Source: Chlamydiota bacterium (GTDB taxonomy: Bacteria > Chlamydiota > Chlamydiia > Chlamydiales > Rhabdochlamydiaceae). Taken from it: a stretch of DNA of 36,352 bases. Below, piece by piece: positions 1 to 6,558 of this stretch. The notes under the pieces were generated by a model. The model did no database searches, had not been told where the DNA came from, and was given only the letters and a program-made list of their open reading frames with translations. The stretch covers positions 1 through 36,352 of the forward strand of contig JAKEHU010000021.1 of the NCBI GenBank assembly GCA_022614855.1. The letters run 5' to 3'. The stretch's first letter is position 1. Every line of letters starts with the position of its first letter. A program made the translations under genes and the position numbers.

Positions 1-101
1 CTTGGCCTACTTAATTTAAGTATGTCCTGCGAAATGTCTTTAAAATCTGTGAAGAAAATTCACCAAAAATCAAATTTTCTGAATTATCGGATAGGTTCAT
101 G
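1..101 (+). repeat. Structured repeat, right half (copy A), cut by window edge
   Basis: This is the right-hand half of the dispersed repeat seen complete at 6386-6549 and 27330-27494. It shares the loop segment TTGGCCTACTTA, the apical hairpin TACTTAATTTAAGTA, the right inner arm GAAATGTCTTTAA and the terminal GGATAGGTTCATG. The left half would lie before position 1. The final ATG is the start codon of the J-domain gene at 99. Confidence 0.85.
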
Positions 102-1550
102 TCTATATCAAAATTTTTCCTTGAAAAGTACTGTTTAGGCTCAAATTGGCTTTATCCTTCTAATTATCGTGAATATATAATGGAATGGGATAAGGGCGGA
201 AAAGGAATATCGATAAATGACTCAATAGAAAGTGTCATAAATAATAATCTCACTGAGCGCATTTTTTACAATTGCAGAGAAAAAGGGTGGGGCCATACTA
301 TTGGAAAACCTTTCCGCGCTATTGCAAGACTCATTTTTTATTACGTCATTGGAACTTTTTTTTCTCCTTTCGGAATTATAAAAAATACAGCGCAAACAGT
401 TTATCATGGAATTGAATACCTTAAAAAATCAGCTGCAATTTATAGAAAAAAAGTCAGAGAATCTTCTTGGCAAAAATTGACCTATTTTTCCCAGGCCCTT
501 GTGATAGATATTTTTTTCTCCTTGATCTTTGGCATTGTTCCAAATGCAATGCTTTTAAAAGTCGTTAAACCTGACATTATTCGGGCTATCTGGTCAAAAT
601 TTAATGAAGAGACGAAAGGCTATGCAATGGCCACCACAATTGGTGCAATAGGACTCTGGCTTTGTCTGAGCTTTAACCCTAATTTCGCCACTGATTTTTG
701 TCATCCAGATGAACAAACTGCGTTATTAAAAGCAATATGGCTAAAAAATCAATTTGGACTTACAGGGCCAAGAGGAAGTCTTTTACCATATGATAAGGTA
801 AATGATGCTCAAGAACACGGTGAAAAATCCCCCTTTTTTGGTCTCTTACTCAATACAGAGTTTGATTTAATTGAAAAGATGGAAAAAACATGGAAAATTT
901 TAAATGTAAAGGATGAAAAGCAAGCTAAAGATTTTAACTATTTACTAAAAGCTTTTAAAAGCTATCTTATAGACAATCCAAAAAATACAGAACATTTAGA
1001 AGTTTTCAATAGTCTTAAAAATTTGGTCCGCACGTATACTCAGCTTAAAAATTTGCGAAAAGAAGGTTTTTACAAACAATTTAAAATATACCGAGAACTT
1101 CCAAAATTCTATCAACAATCTTTACTGAATGATAAATTTTCTCATCAGGCCCAAGATTTCAAAACCAAGCCCTCTCCTCAAGCTCACAACGATATTCTCA
1201 ATGAGAGCATTAAACGTCTAACTGAAAATTTCAATTCAACATACAAAAATTGCCAGAATGTTTTAGTAAATTATAGAAATCAAGAAGATTCTTTATTCAA
1301 AACAGAGGAAGCAAAAAGGTTCTTTTTCAAAGCAGAAAATGGCCACGAAGTGATTACATTGTTTGGATTACGAGACAACTTTACTCTTGATGAGCTTAAA
1401 AAAGCATATAAGAAATTATCAATTGTTTTGCACCCCGATAAATATATAGATGAGCAAGCAATACTATTAGCTAACGAATTATTTAAATTATTAGGAGCGG
1501 CATATTCTTATCTTGAAAAGTTAAGAGCTCTAAAATCTTTAAAAAATTGA
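99..1550 (+). CDS. Membrane-associated J-domain (DnaJ-like) protein
   Basis: A 483-residue protein ending in a J domain at about residues 415-480. The HPD tripeptide that stimulates the DnaK ATPase is at 445-447, inside VLHPDKY, and is followed by a typical helix IV region. The J domain is C-terminal, and there is no G/F-rich linker, zinc-finger region or DnaJ C-terminal domain, so this is a type III J-protein that may recruit DnaK to one place or client. Hydrophobic stretches near 72-95, 131-155 and 175-192 suggest membrane anchoring in the N-terminal half. The middle (200-400) is charged and probably helical, and I do not recognise it. The start ATG is the last three bases of the structured repeat, and no other upstream start is visible. 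The 3' end overlaps the converging acylphosphatase gene by 12 bp. The J domain is certain; the role is unknown. Confidence 0.85.
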   Translation: MSISKFFLEKYCLGSNWLYPSNYREYIMEWDKGGKGISINDSIESVINNNLTERIFYNCREKGWGHTIGKPFRAIARLIFYYVIGTFFSPFGIIKNTAQTVYHGIEYLKKSAAIYRKKVRESSWQKLTYFSQALVIDIFFSLIFGIVPNAMLLKVVKPDIIRAIWSKFNEETKGYAMATTIGAIGLWLCLSFNPNFATDFCHPDEQTALLKAIWLKNQFGLTGPRGSLLPYDKVNDAQEHGEKSPFFGLLLNTEFDLIEKMEKTWKILNVKDEKQAKDFNYLLKAFKSYLIDNPKNTEHLEVFNSLKNLVRTYTQLKNLRKEGFYKQFKIYRELPKFYQQSLLNDKFSHQAQDFKTKPSPQAHNDILNESIKRLTENFNSTYKNCQNVLVNYRNQEDSLFKTEEAKRFFFKAENGHEVITLFGLRDNFTLDELKKAYKKLSIVLHPDKYIDEQAILLANELFKLLGAAYSYLEKLRALKSLKN

Positions 1551-1814
1551 AAATTGATCAAATTCTCTTGCTCCAACAGGATAAAAATCTGTTTGAATTT
1601 CTTTGATATATTCTTTAGAAAAGGCTTTTTTTAATTCTTGGATAAGTTGCGTGATTTTTTCTTTTTCTCCTTGGGCAAGAATTTCTACTGAGCCATCACT
1701 GCTATTCCGCGCATATCCCTTTAAACCTAGCTTTTCTGCAATGTACTTAGTACGAGCTCTAAATCCAACCCCATGTACATTGCCAATTATTTTGGCATGC
1801 ATTTCTAGTCTCAT
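1539..1814 (-). CDS. acyP: Acylphosphatase
   Basis: A 91-residue protein, the normal length for acylphosphatase, which hydrolyses the carboxyl-phosphate bond of small acylphosphates. The N-terminal signature GNVHGVGFRARTKYIAEKL carries the phosphate-binding loop and catalytic arginine (GVGFR). The second signature, GYARNSSDGSVEILAQG, carries the asparagine that positions the nucleophilic water. In family members the loop usually reads VQGVGFR, so His in place of Gln is a small departure. A shorter start at Met5 is possible. The gene overlaps the upstream yggT by 4 bp (ATGA), so the pair is probably translationally coupled. Its 3' end runs 12 bp into the converging J-domain gene. Confidence 0.93.
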   Translation of the reverse strand: MRLEMHAKIIGNVHGVGFRARTKYIAEKLGLKGYARNSSDGSVEILAQGEKEKITQLIQELKKAFSKEYIKEIQTDFYPVGAREFDQFSIF

Positions 1815-2071
1815 TTCGCAATGAATCCCAAGATAATTTTTTCTATGATTTCAAGGGCAAAATAGCCGAGGATTGGGCTTAAATCGAGAGAGCCTCCGAT
1901 CGGGGGAATCAACCTTCGAAATAGATTGAGGTAGGGATCTGTCAGGAAAGAAACAAACCGCATGATGAGGTGAAAGTAGAATTTGGGAAACCAGGAACCG
2001 ACAATGCGGACGAAGAGAAAAATGGTGTATAGAAAAAAAAGATAATGAATAATTGCAGCAAAGGTTGACAT
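1811..2071 (-). CDS. yggT: YggT/YlmG family membrane protein
   Basis: An 86-residue integral membrane protein with two hydrophobic segments (about residues 4-24 and 62-82) around the family signature: SWFP, then TDPYLNLFRRLIPPIGG and LDLSPILGYF. YggT/YlmG proteins are widespread small inner-membrane proteins linked by genetics to division and envelope organisation and to plastid nucleoid distribution. No biochemical activity is established. The gene heads a two-gene minus-strand unit with acyP (4 bp overlap). Only 40 bp separate its start from the divergent GspL-like gene at 2112, so the promoters of both units must share that space or lie inside the coding regions. Confidence 0.92.
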   Translation of the reverse strand: MSTFAAIIHYLFFLYTIFLFVRIVGSWFPKFYFHLIMRFVSFLTDPYLNLFRRLIPPIGGSLDLSPILGYFALEIIEKIILGFIAK

Positions 2072-2111
2072 AACGTTTATTTTTAACTGGGATCTTAGTA
2101 AAATTCAAGGG

Positions 2112-3458
2112 ATGAAAATCCCATTTTCAAAAATTTTTTATCGACCTTCTTTTAAAATTGGACTAGATATAGATAAAACCTGCGTTTGGCTCGCTATCAT
2201 AAAAAAAGAGGGGAAAAATCTCACCATTCAAGAAACTGTGACCATAGAAAAGGATGTAAAGCTGCTTTACAATTTTTTTAAACCCTTTCAGAAGGTGGAT
2301 TATGAAATTGTAACGGGGTTACTTGGATCTGATGTTTTTCTCAGGAGGCTATCTTTTCAACTCAAAAGCAGGCGAGCGATTCTCTCCACATTGCCTTTTC
2401 AATTGGATGGGTTTTTACCTATTTCCAAAGAAGAGGCAATCAACCTAGTTACATTTTACCCAGAGGAAGAAAATAAGACCTCTATCCGTTTGATCGCATC
2501 TTCCAAATCTGCTCTATCTGTCCATTTAGAAAAGTTGCATAAGATGGAAGTCGATCCAGATGTCGTTTCTGCTGTACCTATGGCACTAATGCGTTTTGCA
2601 AAATTCTTTTTTCCAGCTATAGATTCTCTTATTGTCTATCACATTGGGTCGAAGATGAATACTCTTATTGCCATGACTGGAACACTAACCTTATCGCAAA
2701 CTCATCAGGAAGGTGGGATAAAAGAATTGGAAAGAGTAATGGAATATTTGGAAAAAAAAGCAAAGTCGATATCGAATCTGCTCATAACAGGATTAGACCC
2801 CCATTTGGAGCAATTTCGGGTTTTAAAAGAGTTTTTCTCAAAAAAATATACGATACTAGATAGCCCCGATCTATCGACCCATGCCATTTCAATTGGTCTG
2901 GGAATGGACAGAGCTTTAAAAGATGAAGAGAGCCTGCAATTTCGTACAGGTGGTTCTCTTTCTAGAAATAGACAAAATAAACAAAGCAAGTTTCTCTATC
3001 ATTTTGCAGCTGCTTCCTTTTGTCTTTTACTTTTTTCATCGATTGCTGGAAAAACTTATCTGAAAAAAACAGAAAAAGCCCTGCATCAACACTTGGCAAA
3101 AACTTTCTCTATGAAAGGGAATAGAGATGTTTATTCTATGATTGCCCTTGTTGAAAAAAAGGTGGCAAAAACAAAAAAGGGACTTACAAATTCTAGCCAA
3201 ATTCTCACATCTGATCTTCTCTCATGGCTATCCACTCTTCCTGAAAGTCAAGGCATTGAAATGAAAAAAAATTCTTATGAACTTGTTAAAAATTCGATTA
3301 AAGTTGAATTGGAGTTGATATCGACCTCCTTGGAAAAATTGGAAGCTTTCCATCAATTTCTCCAAAAAAGCCCATTCATCGATGCAAGCAAAAAGGTAAA
3401 ATGGCTAACCCAAAGAGAGGGAGTAGAGGTAACTTTCTATTTAAAAAATGAAAAATAA
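2112..3458 (+). CDS. GspL/PilM-like assembly-platform protein
   Basis: A 448-residue protein with the plan of a type II secretion GspL, or of PilM joined to PilN. The cytoplasmic part (about 1-290) begins with an actin-fold strand, FKIGLDIDKTCVWLAII. Further PilM-like elements follow (VTGLLGSDVFLRRLSF, DVVSAVPMALMRF, a basal loop near LIVYHIGSKMNTLIA). A single membrane span lies at 294-313. A periplasmic part (about 315-448) has a short coiled coil and an alternating strand/helix end like a PilN/GspL ferredoxin-like domain. In known systems such proteins link the secretion or pilus ATPase to the inner-membrane platform. From memory the order of this operon matches Chlamydia trachomatis CT646-CT649; that needs checking. 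The assignment rests on architecture rather than a diagnostic motif. It overlaps the next gene by 11 bp. Confidence 0.6.
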   Translation: MKIPFSKIFYRPSFKIGLDIDKTCVWLAIIKKEGKNLTIQETVTIEKDVKLLYNFFKPFQKVDYEIVTGLLGSDVFLRRLSFQLKSRRAILSTLPFQLDGFLPISKEEAINLVTFYPEEENKTSIRLIASSKSALSVHLEKLHKMEVDPDVVSAVPMALMRFAKFFFPAIDSLIVYHIGSKMNTLIAMTGTLTLSQTHQEGGIKELERVMEYLEKKAKSISNLLITGLDPHLEQFRVLKEFFSKKYTILDSPDLSTHAISIGLGMDRALKDEESLQFRTGGSLSRNRQNKQSKFLYHFAAASFCLLLFSSIAGKTYLKKTEKALHQHLAKTFSMKGNRDVYSMIALVEKKVAKTKKGLTNSSQILTSDLLSWLSTLPESQGIEMKKNSYELVKNSIKVELELISTSLEKLEAFHQFLQKSPFIDASKKVKWLTQREGVEVTFYLKNEK

Positions 3459-4038
3459 AAAAATCTTTTTTCTCATCTTTTCTTCTCTATGTATTTTTCT
3501 TTCTTTTTTTACCTTCTTTCAGACCATAAGAAGTGCTAACGATTTAAAGACCAGTGTCCAAACCTTGATAAAAAAATCCAAAAGCCTGATTGAGCAAACG
3601 AACCTTGAAGCTTCTCTTTCAGAAAAAGAAAGAAACTATGTATCAAAATATTTGGAAAGCCTGCTTTTTCTTGAGTCGGAAATCAAAAGACTTGATATCC
3701 TAGTTCAGGCAGAGCCAGAAAATGAATTCTTTAAAAAAAGATTAGATTATTTAAAAAGTGAGGCAAACCGGTTCAAACTAATAGAGAAAGCTACGCATGA
3801 GTTTGGAGCTATTCAAGAAATGGAACTCTCATTAGCCCACCCTATTGAATTGGATGGAGAAGATTTAAAAAAACTTCTTTGCTTTATCGAAGGAGTAAAA
3901 ATTGAACCTTTTGAGCCGTTAAAAAATCGGCCAGAGCTCATCATTAAAAAGCTAGAAATTAGTAAAAAAACCATTTCTCCAGAAGAAGAGGTCTATGTTA
4001 TTCAAGAATTGCAACTTATTAAAAGAGAAAGGTCTTAA
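3448..4038 (+). CDS. GspM/PilO-like single-span coiled-coil protein
   Basis: A 196-residue protein with one N-terminal membrane span (about 6-26, phenylalanine-rich) and then a charged region of about 80 residues with heptad-like spacing, probably a coiled coil. It ends in a small alternating region (EELKKL... VYVIQELQLIKRERS type). The layout resembles GspM or PilO, which partner GspL or PilN in type II secretion and type IV pilus platforms, and the gene lies directly behind a GspL-like gene with an 11 bp overlap. No sequence motif proves this. The alternative is a Chlamydiota-specific membrane coiled-coil protein. It overlaps the downstream lipoprotein gene by 44 bp. Confidence 0.5.
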   Translation: MKNKKIFFLIFSSLCIFLSFFTFFQTIRSANDLKTSVQTLIKKSKSLIEQTNLEASLSEKERNYVSKYLESLLFLESEIKRLDILVQAEPENEFFKKRLDYLKSEANRFKLIEKATHEFGAIQEMELSLAHPIELDGEDLKKLLCFIEGVKIEPFEPLKNRPELIIKKLEISKKTISPEEEVYVIQELQLIKRERS

Positions 4039-5293
4039 AAGTTTTTTGTTTCTTTGTCTGTTCATCTTTGCCGGATGTTTTAAATCTGCAGGTCAAAACG
4101 GCGATCATTTGACTAGCCTGCAAATCATTGATCGAAATGGATTTTCAGAAACGATTAGCAATCAGGACCGGCTTTCTCTTTATAAAAAAGTAGATTTTTT
4201 ATCAGCGCAGCCCTATCAAAAAGTCCTTCGTGTCTTTGGAAAAAATAAAGAGGGAAAAAGTCTTTCTAAGTTGACCAGTTATCACTCTAATGGACAGATT
4301 TGGCAATACCTAGAAGCGGTTGATGGAAGGGCACATGGTCGTTATTTGGAATGGTATGAAAATGGTGAGCGCAAAGCAGAATGTGATGTAATTGAAGGAA
4401 CTGCAGATCTCAATGAAATGTCACAGACAAGTTGGCTATTCGACGGCATTGCCAAAGTGTGGAATGAAAAAGGTGTACTGTCGGCTGAAATGCAATATGA
4501 AAAGGGATTTTTACATGGACAGTCTCACTATTATAACCCATCCGGTTTACTATGGAAAGAGGTCAAATTTGACAGCGGATTTATTTGTGATGATCTTATC
4601 ATTTATGATGAAGCAGGATCGATCAAAGAAAAAATTCCTCATAAAAATGGAATGCGATTTGGAAAAGCGGTGGGATATTGGAAAAAAGATCTAGTGCAAT
4701 ATGAAGAGGATTATGTAGACGGTCTTTTACAAAGTGCAAACTACTTTGGTGAAAATGGAGAAAAAATTTCTGCGATTGTGGAAGGAAAAGGGGTCAAAAC
4801 CGAGTTTGTAGAGAGAAATATCTCCTCATCTATTGAATACTGCACTGGCAAACCAGAAGGAGAGGTTAAACTTTTTTCTAAAGATGGATCTCTGACCTCT
4901 TCTTACCATATAAAAAATGGGAAAAAACATGGAGAAGAAGTTGAATATTATCCAGATAAAATTTTAAAGCCAAAAATTTCCATCAAATGGCATGAAGATA
5001 TCATGCAAGGAATGGCCAAAACCTGGTATGAAAATGGAAATTTGGAAAGTGAACGGGAAATGTCCAATAATAAAAAAAATGGTCTAAGTTTTGGTTATTA
5101 CAAAACAGGAGAGCTCATGTTGAGCGAAGAATATGAACAGGACCGTTTAATGAAGGGATCTTATTACAAAAAAGGAGAAACACTACCTATTTCCACGGTT
5201 GAAGATGGATTTGGAACAGCCACAATCTTCCATCCCGATGGCCATTTTATCCACAAAATCACATATGAAAAAGGACGCCCAATCATTGAGTAA
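3995..5293 (+). CDS. MORN/YwqK-type repeat lipoprotein
   Basis: A 432-residue protein. It has a basic n-region, a hydrophobic core and a lipobox-like FAGC with the cysteine at about residue 28, so it is probably a membrane-anchored lipoprotein facing the periplasm. The rest is built from repeated units of the pattern G-x-x-x-x-Y/W-Y-x-x-G-x-L/x-x, for example GRYLEWYENGERKAE, GIAKVWNEKGVLSAE, GQSHYYNPSGLLWKE and GMAKTWYENGNLESE. This is the MORN-2/YwqK repeat. Database names such as 'antitoxin YwqK' rest on similarity only and should not be read as function; such repeats usually make elongated beta scaffolds. The ATG at 3995 is supported by GAGG a few bases upstream, despite the 44 bp overlap with the preceding gene. 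It is probably in one operon with the platform-like genes. Confidence 0.8.
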   Translation: MLFKNCNLLKEKGLKSFLFLCLFIFAGCFKSAGQNGDHLTSLQIIDRNGFSETISNQDRLSLYKKVDFLSAQPYQKVLRVFGKNKEGKSLSKLTSYHSNGQIWQYLEAVDGRAHGRYLEWYENGERKAECDVIEGTADLNEMSQTSWLFDGIAKVWNEKGVLSAEMQYEKGFLHGQSHYYNPSGLLWKEVKFDSGFICDDLIIYDEAGSIKEKIPHKNGMRFGKAVGYWKKDLVQYEEDYVDGLLQSANYFGENGEKISAIVEGKGVKTEFVERNISSSIEYCTGKPEGEVKLFSKDGSLTSSYHIKNGKKHGEEVEYYPDKILKPKISIKWHEDIMQGMAKTWYENGNLESEREMSNNKKNGLSFGYYKTGELMLSEEYEQDRLMKGSYYKKGETLPISTVEDGFGTATIFHPDGHFIHKITYEKGRPIIE

Positions 5294-5810
5294 GAATAAA
5301 TATCGCATTTTTCTTAAAGATCTAAGAGCTTCACTTTCTCGTGAAAGAAAACGATTAGCAAGTGAATCTGCTCTTGCATCTTTAAAACAAAAGCTTTCTT
5401 ATCCTAAATTTATCCTTTCTTTTGCAAGTATGCCAGACGAAATCGATCTTTGGCATTTCAATCGTGAACTAGCTAATGAAAATAAACTTGTTCTGCTCAA
5501 AGTTTATGGAAATCAAATTCGCCTTTATCTAGTGAAAGACTTAACAAGATTAAAGCTTTCTAAATTCAAAATTTTAGAACCTGAAGATGAGATCGATTTT
5601 GATCCCAATAAAATTGAAACTGCCCTAATCCCGGGAATTGGCTTTGATAAACATCATCACCGGTTAGGGTTTGGAAAGGGCCATTATGATCGATTTTTGT
5701 CTAATTTTCCAAATCTATGGACCATCGGAATTGGCTTTAAAGAACAATATGTTGAATGTTTGCCTACAGAAGCTCACGATATCCAACTTAAAGAAGTCCT
5801 TTTATTTTGA
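5265..5810 (+). CDS. ygfA: 5-formyltetrahydrofolate cyclo-ligase
   Basis: A protein of about 181 residues in the 5-FCL/MTHFS family, which uses ATP to convert 5-formyl-THF to 5,10-methenyl-THF and so returns stored folate to the one-carbon pool. The diagnostic C-terminal block is GIGFDKHHHRLGFGKGHYDRF (quoted in part), matching the family pattern G-x-x-F-D-x(n)-R-L-G-x-G-x-G-x-Y-D-R. The N-terminal basic helix with RASLSRERKRLASE is also typical. I chose the ATG at 5265, which gives a normal family length and a 29 bp overlap with the preceding gene. TTG at 5286 is an alternative. The open frame extends upstream to 5199, but that part is only the shadow of the lipoprotein gene. It is the last gene of the operon, followed by repeats. 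Confidence 0.93.
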   Translation: MKKDAQSLSKNKYRIFLKDLRASLSRERKRLASESALASLKQKLSYPKFILSFASMPDEIDLWHFNRELANENKLVLLKVYGNQIRLYLVKDLTRLKLSKFKILEPEDEIDFDPNKIETALIPGIGFDKHHHRLGFGKGHYDRFLSNFPNLWTIGIGFKEQYVECLPTEAHDIQLKEVLLF

Positions 5811-5821
5811 TCTTTTTTTAT

Positions 5822-5980
5822 TTAAACCACAGAGCTCACAGAGAGAGGAAGTCCGGATTCTAATTTTTTTCTCTGCGACCTCTGGACCTATCTCAATAAA
5901 ATTTTCAATGAGATTTCGAGAAATTTTGAGGCAGATTTTCTAAATTTTTTTGAGATAGGTTCCTATGTTCTCTGTGGTAG
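5822..5980. repeat. ACCACAGAG-type inverted repeat (family R, copy 1)
   Basis: The left arm TTAAACCACAGAGCTCACAG (5822 on) and the right arm TTCTCTGTGGT (5968-5978) form an inverted pair. A degenerate third arm (CTCTGCGACCTCTGG, 5871-5885) lies between them. The shorter derivative of the structured repeat (5885-5962) sits inside. Related arms occur at 16226-16344 and 27262-27285. The whole unit fills the space between ygfA and the small exported protein gene. Confidence 0.75.
5885..5962. repeat. Short structured-repeat derivative (copy F)
   Basis: An inverted repeat of about 78 bp: ACCTATCTCAATAAAAT on the left pairs with AAATTTTTTTGAGATAGGT on the right. Both ends keep the ACCTAT/ATAGGT core of the larger repeat, but in place of the usual CCG they carry TCTC and GAGA, changed on both sides so that pairing is kept. 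It lacks the inner stem and apical loop. It could act as a terminator-like hairpin after ygfA. Confidence 0.6.
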
Positions 5981-5982
5981 AC

Positions 5983-6387
5983 CTATTCTGAATTTTGATC
6001 GCCATTTTGCCCGTTTTGCCCCTCCTTTTTTTTCTTAACGGGTTTGCAAATGCGCGCTCCTTCACCACTAGATGCAGTTACAGTTCCACCAGTGGACACA
6101 TTGACGTTGATAGAATAATCATCTCCATTTTGGCAAGTCCAAAGCACAGTGTAGGGGGTTTGAGAGCGGGATGGCCCAGGACCACTATACATTCCAAATT
6201 GCTGATAATTATCAGACCAAGAACTAAAATTGCTGGGTTTCAACTCAACTGACCCAAGTTTTGTTCCATCTGATCCTTGAATTACAGCCACTAAAGTATA
6301 GGGACTATCATTGAAGAGGCGAACCATTCCGCAAAAAAGAGGAAGGGGAAGGATTAAAAGAAAAAGGAAAAATTTAGATAGAGACAT
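5983..6387 (-). CDS. Small exported protein of unknown function
   Basis: A 134-residue protein that I do not recognise. A signal peptide is clear (MSLSKFFLFLLILPLPLFCG). The mature part is about 90 residues and rich in Ser, Gly and Tyr, with strand-like patterns (VRLFNDSPYTLVAVIQG, DDYSINVNVSTGGTV). Two cysteines, in WTCQNG and RICKP, could form a disulfide. The tail is low-complexity: four lysines, then repeats of Gly, Gln, Asn and Asp. The start is the ATG at the edge of the structured repeat (6385-6387). The open frame continues upstream through the repeat to 6549, but that part would disrupt the signal peptide. The first 24 coding bases closely resemble the start of the J-domain gene at 99, which follows another copy of the same repeat. 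Confidence 0.72.
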   Translation of the reverse strand: MSLSKFFLFLLILPLPLFCGMVRLFNDSPYTLVAVIQGSDGTKLGSVELKPSNFSSWSDNYQQFGMYSGPGPSRSQTPYTVLWTCQNGDDYSINVNVSTGGTVTASSGEGARICKPVKKKKEGQNGQNGDQNSE

Positions 6388-6549
6388 GAACCTACCCCGA
6401 AATTCGGAAACTTGATTTTTAGTGAATTTTTGCACAGATCTTAGAGTCATTTCGCAGGACATACTTGAATAAGTAGACCAAGAAATGACTCTAAGATATG
6501 AGGAAAAAGACACAAAAAGCAGGTTTTTTGAATTTCGGGGTAGGTTCAT
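6386..6549. repeat. Full structured repeat (copy B), 164 bp
   Basis: A complete copy. The terminal inverted repeats ATGAACCTACCCCGAAATTC and its complement lie at the two ends. A perfect 15 bp inner stem pairs TCTTAGAGTCATTTC (6439-6453) with 6482-6496. The loop between holds a third hairpin, TACTTGAATAAGTA (6462-6475). It lies between the 3' end of oppA (10 bp away) and the start of the small exported protein gene, and supplies that gene's ATG. Confidence 0.92.
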
Positions 6550-6558
6550 ACAACTCTT

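Noticed and set aside
3995-5293. Calling the MORN/YwqK repeat protein an antitoxin
   Set aside because: The database label rests on repeat similarity. No toxin partner is present, and the protein is a lipoprotein-like scaffold.
5822-5980. ACCACAGAG repeats as a CRISPR array
   Set aside because: The arms are few, inverted and not regularly spaced, and there are no cas genes.
6388-6549. Longer N-terminus for the small exported protein (start at 6549)
   Set aside because: The extra 54 codons are entirely the repeat, and would put a non-signal sequence in front of an obvious signal peptide.
6386-6549. Structured repeat as a coding insertion sequence
   Set aside because: At 164 bp it is too short for a transposase, and none is visible in the window.
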